DNA of 64,000 bases from Hennigella sp049177145 (GCA_049177145.1 CP185406.1:434001-498000); one strand, 5' to 3'. Shown: positions 42,490-54,391, numbered from the stretch's first letter. The notes: a model not told the origin generated them from the letters alone. Numbers and translations: made by a program.

Positions 42490-42563
42490 TTGTATTTTCC
42501 ATAATAACCTATATAATACATATACCACTCAAGACGGAACGGCTGTCTTGAGTGCTTTTATTT
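42490..42563 (+). promoter_or_regulatory. nusA promoter followed by a terminator-like leader hairpin
   Basis: TTGTAT (42490-42495), 16-nt spacer, TATAAT (42512-42517). The transcript would almost at once form a perfect 10-bp stem CACTCAAGAC/GTCTTGAGTG (42526-42554) around a GGAACGGCT loop, followed by CTTTTATTT. It lies 23 nt before the nusA start, after its own promoter, so it is not the terminator of an upstream gene. It may be an attenuator responding to NusA. Confidence 0.65.
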
Positions 42564-42577
42564 ATAAAGGATAAAAT

Positions 42578-44062
42578 ATGGAAAAAAAGAATAATCAATT
42601 ACTTGAAATAATCAAGGAAATTGCCGATGCTAGAGAAGTAACAGAAGATGTTGTTATTGCTTCTTTAGAAACAGCAATGAAGAAAGCATATGAAAAAGAA
42701 ACTGCATCTATTGATGAAAATCATGAAGCATATGCTGGTGATAAGTGTGAAGTAAAGATTGATAAAGAAACCGGAAAGATTTCTTTATACCGTCTTTTCA
42801 CAGTTATTGATGATGCCTCAGTACCTGAATGAACTGATCCAGATACTGGAGAAAAAGAAAAAGACTATAACGATTACAACCAAAAGTTATTATCTGAGGC
42901 TAAGAAAATGGATAAAAACGCTAAGGTTGGGGATATCGTTAGAGAATATATTGATATCAACACACTACCTAAGCGTGTTGTTACACATATGTTATTAGTC
43001 TTTAAACAAGGTGTATCTATTGAATCTAATAAGAACATCTATAAAGAATGAGCACCAAAGATTGGTACTATTGTTTATGCTGAAGTAGAAAAGATAGATC
43101 CAAAGAGTAAACTTATCCAAGTAAACTTGGGTAAGACATATGGAGTAGTAAGAAGATTAGATGCTAATCCAGATGAAAGGCTATTACCTGGTGCAAAATA
43201 TAAGTTTGTTATTAAAGATGTTAAAGAACAAACTAAAGGTTGACCAGTTGAATTATCAAGAGCTAGTGGTTTAATCGTTACAGATTTATTACACACTAAC
43301 ATTCCTGAAATTCAAACAGGTGTAGTTGAAATTAAAAAAGTTGGTAGAGTTGCTGGTTACAAGACTAAAGTAGCAGTTAAGTCTAACCAACCAGGAATTG
43401 ATGCTATTGGTGCTTGTATTGGTGCAAGAGCTGATAGAATTAGACCAATTCTTCAAGAAATGGGTTCAGAAAAGATTGAATTCGCTAATTATGATGAAGA
43501 AATTGGTAAATTCATTGTTAACATCTGTAATCCAGTTCCAGTATATGGTTATCACATTGATGAACCAGTATTTGAAGAAGATCCTGAGACCGGTAAGAAA
43601 AAAGAAGTATCAGGAAGAAAAGTTACTTTAGTAACATCTGATGATTATAGAGTTGCTCTATTAATTGGATTAAAAGGTAAGAATGTTAAAATCTTATCTC
43701 AATTATTAGAAGCAGATATAGATGTTATTTCTGTTGATACAGCTAAAGAAGAAGCTGTTGATTATGTTAAAGTGGAAAGAATTGTTACACCAACTGCTGT
43801 TGATGCAACTAAGAAAGAAAAACCAGTTAACAAATTTAGTTCAACAATCAATAAATATAAATCTTCAAATGCTGATATTCTTGAATCAATCGACAAAACA
43901 AACGAAGTTGTTGATGATGCAACTAAAGCAGCACCAGTTGAAGAAGTTGTAGAAGAAGATGAACAACCAGTAGAAATTAGCAATGAAGAACTTAGTTCTT
44001 ATGCTGATGATTTAGCAGCTTTAGATGAATTAACTAAAGATGTTAAGAAGAAAAAGGAATAA
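42578..44062 (+). CDS. nusA: Transcription elongation factor NusA
   Basis: A 494-aa factor controlling pausing and termination. N-terminal RNAP-binding domain (LLEIIKEIADAREVTEDVVIASLETAMKKAY), S1 domain, then two KH domains (GACIGARADRIRPILQEM; LLIGLKGKNVKILSQLLEADIDV). The C-terminal 100 residues are acidic and low complexity (VEEVVEEDEQPVEISNEE). Four TGA Trp codons. First gene of the nusA-infB-rbfA operon. Confidence 0.95.
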
Positions 44063-44064
44063 TC

Positions 44065-44196
44065 ATGAAAAAGGATAATAAAAAGAAAAATGATTACAAG
44101 TTTAATCTAAAAGCATGATTGATTGCATCCACTTTTAGTATTATTTCAGCAGCACTAGGTGTTGCTAACTTAGTAATCCATTATGTAGATAAATAA
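44065..44196 (+). CDS. 43-aa single-pass membrane protein between nusA and infB
   Basis: It reads MKKDNKKKNDYKFNLKAWLI then a hydrophobic helix (IASTFSIISAALGVANLVI) and HYVDK. Lys-rich N-terminus suggests N-in orientation. Two nt separate it from nusA and 17 from infB; this slot normally holds ylxR and an L7Ae-like gene, which are not seen. One TGA is read as Trp. Function unknown; conservation would decide whether it is real. Confidence 0.6.
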
Positions 44197-44213
44197 TAAT
44201 TAGGAGGTTTAAC

Positions 44214-46055
44214 ATGGCTAAACCAAATAAGAAGAAACAACAGGATACAAGAAAGTCAGTTGATATTAAAAAACAAATGAAAACCATTAAGACCGGAGTT
44301 CAAAATGGTGTATTTGTTTTTACTGGCCCACTAACTGTAGCAGAATTTGCTAGTAAGTTAAATAAACCAGCAACTGAAATTATTAAGTATTTCTTTATGA
44401 AGGGCAAAGCTTACCCTTTAACAAAGTTATTAACTGAAGAAGAAATGGGTGAAATTTGTTTAGAATTTGACCTAGATTTTGAAAAGAAATTACAACTTGA
44501 TGAAACAAATGTAATTGATAACCTTATTGTTGAAGATAAGGAAGAAGATAAAGTAAAAAGAGCTCCTGTTGTTACTATCATGGGTCATGTTGACCATGGT
44601 AAAACAACATTATTAGACAACATCAGAAAAAGCCATGTAACTGCCTCTGAATTTGGTGGTATTACACAACATATTGGTGCTTACCAAATTAACCATAATA
44701 ACAATCCAATTACCTTTATAGATACTCCAGGCCATGAGGCCTTTACAGAAATGCGTGCTAGAGGAGCAAGCATTACTGATGTAGTAGTTTTAGTAGTAGC
44801 TGCTGATGATGGTATCAAACCACAAACTGAAGAAGCTATAGACCATGCTAAAGCAGCTAAAGTACCTATTATCGTCTTTGTTAATAAAATGGATAAACCA
44901 GGTGCTAAAGCAGATAAAGCATTATCAGATTTATCTGAAAAAGGTTTAACATGTGAAGAATGAGGCGGAGATACTTTAGTGGTTAAAGGATCTGCACTTA
45001 AAGGTGAAGGTATTCCACAATTATTAGATGCTATTTTAACCTTAACTGAAATGTTAGAGTTAAAAGCTAACCCTAACAGAGATGGTATGGGTACATGTAT
45101 AGAAGCTAATATGGATAAAGGTTTAGGACCTGTAACCACATTACTAGTACAAAACGGTACTATTAGAAAAGGCGACTTCATTGTTTTAGGTGAAGTATAT
45201 GGAAGAGTTAGAGCAATCTTTGATGATTTAGGAAAAGAATTAAAATTTGCTATTCCTGGTCAACCAGTTAAAATAACTGGATTATCTGAAGTTCCTGTTC
45301 CAGGAAGCAAATGATTAGTAATTAAAGATGAAAATTTAGCTAAAGAACTTGCTAAGAAGGTTAAAGAGAAAAATATTAATATCTTTAGAAGTCAAATGAA
45401 ACAAGTTGACCCTAATGATACAAGTAAGAAACTTAATCTTGTAATTAAATGTGATGTGCAGGGTTCTTTAGAAGCAATTAAAGGAATGTTAGAGAAAGTT
45501 AAGATTGAAGGAGCAACAATTGATATTGTTAGAGCGGCAATTGGTGCTATCTCTGAATCAGACATTCAATTAGCTAAAGCTTCTAAAGCTCACATTATTG
45601 GTTTTAATGTTAGACCAAATAAAGATATTAAAGATTTAGCACACGAACAAATGGTTAAGTTCTATTTCTATAATGTCATCTATAAACTTAAAGAAGATGT
45701 TATAAACATGCTATATGGATCTTTAGATCCAATATCTGTTGATGAAGACCTTGGTGAGTGTGAGGTTAAACAAACTTGAAAACACTCAGCAGTTGGAACA
45801 ATTGCTGGTGTGGCAGTAACTTCAGGTAAAGTAACTAGAAATGCTATGGCCAGAGTTATTCGTGACGGAAAAGAAGTTTATCATAATGAAATTGCTTCAT
45901 TACGTCATGGCAAAGAAACGGTTAATGAAGTAACTTCTGGACATGAATGTGGGATAGTAATTAAAAACTTTAATGATGTTAAGGTTGGAGATATTATTCA
46001 AATCTACAAAACTGTAGACAAGTCTGCTAAAGATGTAGTAGAAGCTAAAAAATAA
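44214..46055 (+). CDS. infB: Translation initiation factor IF-2
   Basis: A 613-aa GTPase delivering initiator tRNA to the small subunit. It has a short N-terminus, an IF2_N module (LTVAEFASKLNKPATEIIKYFF), the G domain (GHVDHGKTTLLDNI, DTPGHEAFTEMRARGA, NKMDKP) and domains II-IV. Three TGA Trp codons. Good GGAGG site before the ATG. Confidence 0.97.
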
Positions 46056-46085
46056 CTTTTATAATAATAAAGAAAGGTGGTTGTT

Positions 46086-46448
46086 ATGCAAAACCATCGT
46101 AAAAACTATAACCATGATAGAATTCAACAGACAATGTTAATTATCATGTGCAACACATTAAGAGACGAAATATATGATCCAGTAGTTAAATTAGCTACTT
46201 TTACTGATCTTAAGTTAACTAATGATTACTCCGAAGCTAGAGTATTAGTAGATACTTATGATCGTAAAAACATAGATCAAGTAGTAGAATCTTTAACTAA
46301 AGCAAAAGGTGTTTTCAAAACGGCCTTAGCTAATCAATTGGAAATTAGAAAAATACCAGAATTATTTTTCGAAAAAGATGTTTCAATAGATCAATCTTTA
46401 GAAATTGAAAAATTAATTCATGATATTCATAAAAAAGATAACAAATAA
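46086..46448 (+). CDS. rbfA: Ribosome-binding factor A
   Basis: A 120-aa KH-type factor for 30S maturation. The start MQNHRKNYNHDRIQQTMLII and central DLKLTNDYSEARVLVDT, and RKIPELFFEKDVS at the end match the family. ATG 46086 follows AAAGGTGG; an in-frame GTG at 46077 would overlap that site. Follows infB, as in Bacilli. Confidence 0.88.
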   Translation: MQNHRKNYNHDRIQQTMLIIMCNTLRDEIYDPVVKLATFTDLKLTNDYSEARVLVDTYDRKNIDQVVESLTKAKGVFKTALANQLEIRKIPELFFEKDVSIDQSLEIEKLIHDIHKKDNK

Positions 46449-46476
46449 TATAAATAATAAATATAATTAAAAAACT

Positions 46477-47172
46477 ATGGATGACAAAAAAACAAATACA
46501 AATAATCCAAATGAATCCAAGGATCAACCTTTTGATTCGTTAACCAAAACAGCTCAAGAACAATCAGCAGAATTTGGTTCTGCTGGTCATGATGACATTA
46601 ATAAGAACTTGGGTTCTTTTGGTCCAACTAAAGTTGAACCACAACAAAACCCAACTCCAGAAGTTAAATTAGATGTTGATGCTAAAGTAGTTGAAAAAGC
46701 ATCACAAGAAAAAATTAACTTTGAAAGATTCACAAAGACAAAAAGAGCAGAAAAGGCCGCTAAAACTAAATTTGGTGAAAAAGTTTCTATCATGTTAAGA
46801 TCTAAAAAAGGTCTTAGAACAACATGAATACTAGAAATGCTTGTAATGGTCATCATTATTGCCATTTCTGCAACTTTTATAGGTATTTTAACTAAATATA
46901 AAGGTTATACAGGAGATGGTCCTGTAAGACTAGATGAAGTTCAAAAACCTTTAGGTGTAGGTCTGGTTTTTGCTTGAATAAGTTTATTTCCTTGCATAGT
47001 TCCGTTAGTTTATTTAGTAACCACATGATTTATTGGAATTAATGATGTTGCTAAATCAAGACTATATCACTTTATGTTTTGGATATGTGGATTAGTAGCG
47101 CTTGTATGCTTTATTGTCGGTCTAGGATGTTTAATTGGCCCAATGAATGCAGTTAATACATATGTCATATAA
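46477..47172 (+). CDS. Membrane protein with a long charged N-terminal region
   Basis: A 231-aa protein. The first 110 residues are hydrophilic (DDKKTNTNNPNESKDQ ... KTKRAEKAAKTKFGEK); about three transmembrane helices follow (WILEMLVMVIIIAISATFIGIL, VGLVFAWISLFPCIVPLVYLVTT, FWICGLVALVCFIVGLGCLI). No family recognised. TATAAT lies 9 nt before the ATG, with no ribosome binding site. TGA and TGG both used for Trp. Confidence 0.75.
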
Positions 47173-47175
47173 AAT

Positions 47176-47200
47176 AAAAACTAGGCAATACCTAGTTTTT
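47176..47200 (+). terminator. Terminator after the 46477-47172 gene
   Basis: AAAAACTAGG/CCTAGTTTTT with loop CAATA. The same stem reappears at 50975-51000, which suggests a shared or copied terminator. Confidence 0.88.
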
Positions 47201-47215
47201 ATATAATTGATAAAT

Positions 47216-49285
47216 ATGAAGCAACAAATACAAACACATAACAAGCCAAATCAATTTGTTAAATGAATAAAAGGCTTATCATCATACACCAAGAATAAAA
47301 CTATTAATGCTGTATTATTCTTTTTAGCATTCTTTATAATCGGTGGCACAAATTATTATTTAATGTTCAAAAAATTTGTTCCAACTTTTTTTATACTAGA
47401 CTTCCTTATTATTTGCATTTGTGTATCTTTAATTTTTTTGTTTAAAAAAACAATGTTTGATAGGATTTATTTGCCGATTTTATTAGTTGTAATTACAGGT
47501 TTTTATGCGCTAAATGACTGTTATTACAACTATTTTGGCTGTATTGTTTCATTTAAGGATATTCCGGTTTTATTAGCAAACATAAATCAAGTTGCATACC
47601 ATTCAGCATCAATACAAATGTGAATTATTATTCCCAATATCGTTTTGTATATTGTTTTTGCTCTTGGTATTATATTGTTTAATGCCAAATGAAGGTTTAA
47701 AGAATCACAATTAGAGTTAAAATTATCTAGAAAAAGAAAAGTAGCCCTTGGTCTTGGAGTGTTGTTTGGTAGTGTTTTTCTTTATGAATTTTCTTTACAA
47801 ATGTGGATTTCTAGCGAGGAAAAAAAAGGCAATATAGATGTTAACTATGTAAATTTTAATCCAACTGCACACTTTTCAAATTTAGGCATGATTACTTACT
47901 ATTTACAAGAAAGCAGACAATTAATGTTAGATAAAGGCGAATCAGTCCAAAATATTAAAGAATTTTTAAATAATGCTAAATTTTTGAATGATGATTACAC
48001 AAACTGATTTACTAAAAACGGATTAGAAAATCCAAACATTGTTGTAATTATGATTGAAACAGGTGATTATTGCATGCTTAATGAATATACAACACCAAGA
48101 TTATGGGAATTAGTTCATGATGGCTTGCATTGTAATAGAAACTATTCCTTCAATAGAACCAACATATCAGATGTTATGGGTATAACCGGTTCCTATCCAG
48201 AATTTACAATTGATTCTAACAGTAGTTTTGCTATGCCTTTTAATTTGCCTCAAACATTAGGTGATGATTATCAGAAATATTTCACAACAGATTTGGCATC
48301 AATTGAAATAAATGATGGATACAACTCTAAAGAATTAATGCCAAAATTTGGGTTTGATGGTGGTTGATATCACGATGATATGATTCCTGACATACCACCT
48401 TGGAGATCGGCATGGAATTACTATACACAAGATAGCTTTTTTATGAAAGCTATTCGTGATAAAATTTTAACTCTTGACCAAGCAAAACCATTTTACATAC
48501 ATTATTTAACAATTGAAATGCATATGAACCAACAATTAACGCCTCAGAACAAATTTATGTTTGATGATTTGGAAGAGCGTTTTGCAAATGACTTGGCAAC
48601 ATATGAGCAACAAGGGAAATGGGTAAACCCTTTTCCTAAAGGAACAGAAGATTACAATAGATTTAGGAGATACACTCTTAAAACTATGGATTTTGATGAG
48701 GGTTTAGGCATGATTATGGATGTTTTATACCATACTGAAGGTCGTGATGATTTAAAAAACACCCTATTAGTGACCTTAGGAGACCACTCATGGTATGAGC
48801 GTTGTCAAGATGGATATACATTTGCTCAGAGAATTAAAGGAATACGTAATAATGATATTCGAGATATAAGACAATATTCAACTGTTATGGGATTTTATCA
48901 CCCACAATTAAATGAAAAATTTGAAGAAGATTTTAGTAATCATGAATTGAATAAACCGACATGACCTTCAGTTGTTGTACCAACAATTTTAGACTTATTA
49001 GGAGCAACATATAATCCTTGGTTATACAAGAACAAATCTATCTTTGATCCAACATATGATGATAATGAGATTTTCTATACTAATTTAATGTATTACTATA
49101 TGAATGAACACTATACTAGTGATGATGGACATAATATAACACAAATTTATGATGATAATGGCCATAAGTATGATTTTGTGAAAAAACTACAATTCATAGC
49201 AAAACAAACTCGAGTTATCGACACAATTTATAGATGAGGAATATTTGAACATTATAATTATGAAGAGTTTATGCCAAAGGAGTAA
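47216..49285 (+). CDS. LTA synthase-family membrane phosphotransferase
   Basis: A 689-aa protein with about five N-terminal transmembrane helices and a large extracellular alkaline-phosphatase/sulfatase domain. Candidate metal and nucleophile residues are E281 (VVIMIETGDY), T315 (NRTNISDVMG) and D523/H524 (GDHSWY), in the order seen in staphylococcal LtaS. The family transfers glycerol-phosphate or other phospho-head groups to glycolipids. Mollicutes lack wall teichoic acid, so the product is more likely a phosphoglycolipid. TATAAT lies 8 nt before the ATG (leaderless). TGA and TGG both used. Followed closely by two membrane proteins. Confidence 0.72.
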
Positions 49286-49291
49286 TGTAAT

Positions 49292-50293
49292 ATGTTAACA
49301 GGTTTTCCAGCAGGATTAATAACAACATTAATATGTTTTGCAGGTGCTGCAGCAATTATTGTTTGTAATAGATTTATTAAAAAGGTGACTAATTGTTATT
49401 TCTTTTGATTAGCAATAGCAATTGGTATCTTAGCTTATTTCATTTCGTGTAGATTCGCAATAAGTTGAAAAAATTTTGGTGATTGATTAGCGTCTGGTAA
49501 AAATCCACCAGGATCTGAATATTCAGGTGCACAAATTATTTCAAGAGCATTATTGTTTGATTTTTGTCCATTCTTCGGATTTTTAACCCCTATATTGCTA
49601 ATAGTCGACCCTAGCAGAAAGGCGGCTAGATCAGTAGCGCCAATATTATTATTAGGAACAATCTTTACATGCACAGCCGGCTTTTTAACTGAACCAAGAA
49701 TGTCAATGGATCCTTATTGATTCTTCCACGGAACCGAAGGTTGAGAACTATATGTTGGACTACACTTAGTTAATATGTGATTAGCTGTAAGTATATTATG
49801 TAACACACCTAAATTTGAATTTGAAGGATACTTAATTATGTTGGGTTGCGTATTCCTATACATTGTTTATATATTAGTTGCTAAAACTATAACAGGTTGT
49901 GAGCTTGCAACATCTGGATTGAGTTATAGAGATTGAGTAATGAATTATGAGGCAGGTGTGGAACATCCTGGTACATATTATCCTATTACTAAATTACTAG
50001 GAGGAAATCCTAAGGTAGCTATGGGATTAACATGACCAACAGAATTAGCAGCCTTTAGTGGCATTGTAGCTTTATGAGATAGGGGATTTAAAAAGTTTAA
50101 ATGACATGCCTTTGCTAATGCAAAAAACAACAAAATTGTTACCCTACCAACAGGACAAAAAACAAAGCAATGGTGATTCTGATATGATAGTAACAAATTT
50201 GTTGAACCACATAGAATTCCATGAGCACCGTTAAAGAAAGTTTCAATTTTCTGATCTAAACCAGCAAAATTTGAAAAAAGATCACATGCATAA
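49292..50293 (+). CDS. Polytopic membrane protein, function unknown
   Basis: A 333-aa protein with about seven hydrophobic segments in the first 210 residues and a basic, aromatic cytoplasmic tail (WFWYDSNKFVEPHRIPW...KKVSIFWSKPAKFEKRSHA). Motif-like loops include GKNPPGSEYSGAQIISRALLFDFCPFFGF and LTEPRMSMDPYWFFHGTEGWE. Its general layout resembles mycoplasma-specific DUF families but I assign none. At least 18 Trp codons, mostly TGA. It begins 6 nt after the LTA synthase-like gene and overlaps the next by 8 nt, suggesting one unit. Confidence 0.75.
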
Positions 50294-50975
50294 AAAAACA
50301 ATTTGAAATTTAAGTTTAAATGCATTAATTGTTGCATTGGAAATAGTTGGTACGGTTTTATTATTTACCTTACCACTATATTTGTATGATAAAGAAATTT
50401 GGTATGGTTGAAAAGTAATCAAATTTTACACAACTGATTCGAATTGATTATTAATGATTGCATCAATCATTAGTATTATTTGTATTTTATTATTGCACTA
50501 CAAGAAAATCAAAAAGATACCCAATTGGGTAAAATATTTTAAATTATTTGCAACAGCAAGCACAACATTAACAATGCTAGCGGTTTTGGTTTTTAGTCCA
50601 TTGTCATATCAAATGGGTTATGGTAATCCAGCGGGGTTATATTCAAATTCAAATACTTTTTATCATTTGTTGTGCCCGCTTACAGCTATAGTAAATTATT
50701 TGATATTTGAATATAAATCAGATATTAAATTTATTAACACACTATATGGTATGATCCCAACGGCCATTTATGCTATTTTCTATTTATCTATGTCATTATC
50801 TCATATTCAATTAGGAAACATTATACCTGTTGAATATGATTGATATGGTTTATCGAACATTGGTATTAGATTTTGACCACTTATGACCATGCTAGCGATC
50901 GGCTCTTCATACTTATTTACTTGATGTTTGTGATATGGTAATAAAAAAATAGTGATCAAGCAAATAGAAAAATAA
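50286..50975 (+). CDS. Pr6Pr-like six-helix membrane protein (paralogue A)
   Basis: A 229-aa protein with about six transmembrane helices. Two motifs, FYTTDSNWLLMIASIISII and the HLLCPLTAIVNYLIFE helix, fit the Pr6Pr membrane family (TxxSN and HxxxP). A paralogue with the same motifs lies at 51899-52579. The role of the family is unknown. It overlaps the previous gene by 8 nt and ends at a terminator. Confidence 0.7.
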
Positions 50976-51000
50976 AAACTAGGGATTAACCTAGTTTTTT
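50975..51000 (+). terminator. Terminator of the 47216-50975 unit
   Basis: AAAAACTAGG/CCTAGTTTTT with loop GATTAA, stem identical to that at 47176-47200. Confidence 0.85.
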
Positions 51001-51003
51001 AAA

Positions 51004-51093
51004 TGGCGGAAACGATGGGAGTCGAACCCATGCACCGGAAACCCGATCTAACACCTTAGCAGGGTGTCCTCTTAACCACTTGAGTACGTTTCC
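51004..51093 (-). tRNA. tRNA-Ser (GCU)
   Basis: The minus strand reads GGAAACG...CGTTTCC for the acceptor with discriminator G and encoded CCA. The long variable arm (GATCGGGTTTCCGG region) is typical of Ser, and the anticodon loop CTGCTAA gives GCU at 51058-51060, decoding AGU/AGC. T arm GGTTCGA is intact. Confidence 0.96.
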
Positions 51094-51121
51094 AATAATA
51101 AGTATTTATTATTTTAACTTA

Positions 51122-51829
51122 TTAACTTAATCTTTCTTTAATCTTTTGAACCACCATAGGTGTTCTAGCATTAGTTAAAGGATGGTAATAATCAAAGAAG
51201 ATATCTACTAACATATTTGCCAATTGAATACTATCACTTGGTAGCGTCATGTGTTCAGCACCATGCATAAAACTGATGGTTCCTGTGGTTTCAGATATAA
51301 CAAAAGCTAATGCGTCAGTTCTTTCTGCTATACCAAATGCTGCTCTGTGTCTAGCCCCATATCTTACTGGTAATAATCTTTTACTTACTGGTAAATAACT
51401 TGATAAACCAGTAATACGTAAGTTTCTTAAAATCATAGCACCATCGTGTAAAGCTGATTCGTGGTTATAGAAAATAGAATATACAAATTCAGGGAAGAAA
51501 GGACTATCAACCTTATTGCCTAATTGTATATATCTTTCAAGATTATCCTTGTTTTCTATAACAATGATGCCACCAACTTTATTACTGCTTAATCTAGCTA
51601 AAGCAGTAGCAAAGTTAGTAATAAACATTGATATTTCATCAACATTAATAATTTTTTTCTTTTTATCTTTGAAGATTTGCGATTGTTTTGCCTTTTTTCT
51701 CTTGATACTAAAACGAGCAACTCTTACAAAATAATAAATAACTGCAAGGTTAATTCAAATGATAATAATTATTAATAGAACCATGCAGGTTCATAGTACT
51801 TCATTAGTTCATTTACTTTCATTTAGCAT
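51122..51829 (-). CDS. Diadenylate cyclase, single-TM (CdaM/CdaA-type)
   Basis: A 235-aa enzyme making c-di-AMP from two ATP, a messenger for potassium and turgor control. One N-terminal transmembrane helix (TCMVLLIIIIIWINLAVIYYFV), a basic linker, then the DAC domain with HDGAMIL and the RHRAAFGIAE motif, both required for catalysis. Classic CdaA has three TM helices; a single helix is reminiscent of M. pneumoniae CdaM. Three TGA Trp codons lie in the N-terminal part. TATAAT on the minus strand (51836-51841) lies 6 nt before the ATG, without a ribosome binding site. Confidence 0.92.
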
Positions 51830-51898
51830 AGTTTAATTATATTTATTAACATTGAAAATGTTAATAAAAGTAAATAAAACTTGATATATAATTACTAG

Positions 51899-52579
51899 AT
51901 GAAAAACAGGAATTTAATAACTTGCATTATTTTGAATGCAATCATAATCATTTTTTGCGGTCTTGGTATTGGAACACCCTATATCACATACCACGGATTT
52001 ACTTCTATTGAAATGCGCATAAAATTATATGAATTTGACACATCTATTTTATTGATGGTGTCCAGCTTGATTTTTATTGTCTTTGCGTCCTTAGTTATAA
52101 CGAGAAAAATTAAATTTATTCCAAACTGGGTCTATATTCTAAAATTTGTTACAACAACCGCTATGACCATGATGATGTCAATGGTTATATTGTTATCATT
52201 GATAGATACATTCACCGGACATCACACTTTTGACGTTACTTTGTTTTACACTAATGCCAACCTTTACTTTCATTTATTAATCCCTATAATGTCTATAGTT
52301 TCTTATCTATTTTTTGAAAAACCAGTTAATAAAATAAGATTTTTGCAGATTTTGTATGTGTTTATTCCAGTTATTTTATATTTTGTGCTTTACATTTCGT
52401 TTGCTCTAGCGCATGAACAAGACGGCACTGTGCCGGTTTTTTATGATCCATATGGATTTTGTTTACATAATACATCATTCATTTGACTATATTGCTGTAT
52501 ATCAATTGGATTCACGTATTTTTTTGGGTGGTTACTTTGGTTAGGAAATAAAAAGATTAATTTATTTAGGAAAGTATAA
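51899..52579 (+). CDS. Pr6Pr-like six-helix membrane protein (paralogue B)
   Basis: A 226-aa protein with six hydrophobic helices, colinear with the 50286-50975 product: IPNWV before helix 3, LFYTNANLYFHLLIPIMSIVSYLFFE, ALAHEQDGTVPVFYDPYG, and a final GWLLWLGNKKI. TATAAT ends 6 nt before ATG (leaderless). It precedes the MATE-type transporter by 11 nt and may be the first gene of that unit. Confidence 0.72.
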
Positions 52580-52590
52580 AATTATTTTTT

Positions 52591-54384
52591 GTGAAAACAC
52601 AAGCAACTCAATTAACAAAATATAAACCAAAATCATTAGTAAATAAAATATTCGTTAGTACAATTTTTTTGATGACCTTAACGTGCTTATCAAACACATT
52701 TACAAGTCTGTTTGGTGGGTGGGTTATCAACCAGATTGTGGGATCATCGGGCGCATCTGGAAGAGCATTATGCAACACCGTTGACAAATTATGTATTGCT
52801 ATATCACAACTATTTGGTTTGGGTAGTCAAATAGTTGTGGCGAAACAAATGTCTGATGGAAAAAAAGAATTCGCTAATAAAATTTTTAATTTTAATATTT
52901 TTGTTGTTGGTCTTCTGGGAATATCAATATCACTAATAATAATGTTTTTATCCAAATATCTTGTTCTTGCATTATCGGTTGGTAAACCAGATGTCACGCA
53001 AGACATTTTAAATGCGGGCAGAAATTATTTATTGGGTTATGCAATAGGTATACCGTTTGTAATCATCAATCAATCTTTAGTTCTAATAATTTATTTAGAT
53101 GGTGATAGACGTTTAGTTCAAATTTCAATTTTGGGTGGCATTGGTATCGAATGCTTGATGGAGTGATTGCTTGCAACATATATGCCTAACAAAATGCTGG
53201 GTGTGGGTCTTTCCTCAGCAATCACCGCCTTAACATTGTTTTCTATATTTATTTGTCATTTTTTCAAAAAAACTTCATCCTTTCATTTTGCTTTTAATTT
53301 TAAAAAGTTAAAAAAATCTTTCATGAAAGATGTTTTGGTGCAAGGCTCACCAATGGCTTTAAAATATTTTGTCATTACATTGAAGGTATATTTAATTAAT
53401 ATTATTTTAATTAATGTGGGCAGTATGTCTTTAATTAGTGATGGACCCAAGATTTTATTAACGGTGAGAGCGGCTCAAGATTCGGTCTCGGTACTATTTG
53501 AATCCCCGCTAGGCGGAATCATAATGACAACCATTATGCTAGGTACAGTTTTTTATGATGAACAAGATGATTTAGCCTTAAAACAATTAATGCAGTCAAT
53601 ACTAAAATTTGTGGCTATTGTATGTACCAGTTTATTTGTTATATATATGTGTGTGGCCCCATATTTAGCGAGGGTTTTTTTACCTAAAGACACCCCATCA
53701 TATGGATATGCTTTAAATTTAACAACATTCGGCATGAGGTGCGGTGCCTTTACGTTGTTATTTTTGTGGATTAATTCATCGTTCTTGGGTTTTTTGCAGG
53801 CATCTAAAAGAATTAAGTATGCATTTATAGCAACTATATTACAATCATTGGTGATTCCGGTATCCTGTTTTGCTATTTTTGGATTTTCATTAGGTTTAGA
53901 AGGTATTTTTATTGGATTTGCCATTAATACAACTTTATACGGAATTATCCATTATTTGATAGCGATTATTAAGAATAAGAAATTTCCAACAACAATTCAA
54001 GAACTATTCTTTTTTGACAAAGATTTTGGGTATAACAAAAAACAACAATTAAATTATTCTATAGAAAACAAAAAACAATTGAAGGAATTGCGTGTGCGGG
54101 CTGATGAATTTTGTAAGATAAACAAAATTGATATGATTAAAAAAACCAATTTGTTATGAAACATTGACAATGTCCTTCTTAGAATGATTTGTAAAAAAAA
54201 CAAAAAGAAATTAATAACATTGAGAATTGTGTACACCAAACACGAATTATTGCTTATGACTAGAGATTATCAAAAACCATATAATGTTTTAAAATCAAAA
54301 CTAGAGCGCAAAATTAAAAATCATTCAAAATCAGCAACATATAGTTACATTTTAAAAACAAACAATATAGTATTTTCTTTATAA
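52591..54384 (+). CDS. MATE/MOP-superfamily transporter with a cytoplasmic tail
   Basis: A 597-aa polytopic protein. The first 480 residues hold about 12 helices in two related halves (GGWVINQIVGSSGASGRALCNTVDKLC... and LVQGSPMALKYFV...), the layout of MATE exporters and related lipid/polysaccharide flippases. A 115-residue hydrophilic C-terminal tail is extra and of unknown function. GTG start at 52591; no clear ribosome binding site. The neuA-like gene starts 7 nt after it and a GT80-like lipoprotein follows, so it might export a glycan, glycolipid or nucleotide sugar. Drug or metabolite export is the alternative. Confidence 0.72.
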
Positions 54385-54391
54385 TAATACT

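Noticed and set aside
49292..50293. A second lgt or other known acyltransferase
   Set aside because: The Lgt signature with its conserved RxGN and HGGL-type segments is absent; only a general multi-helix layout is shared.
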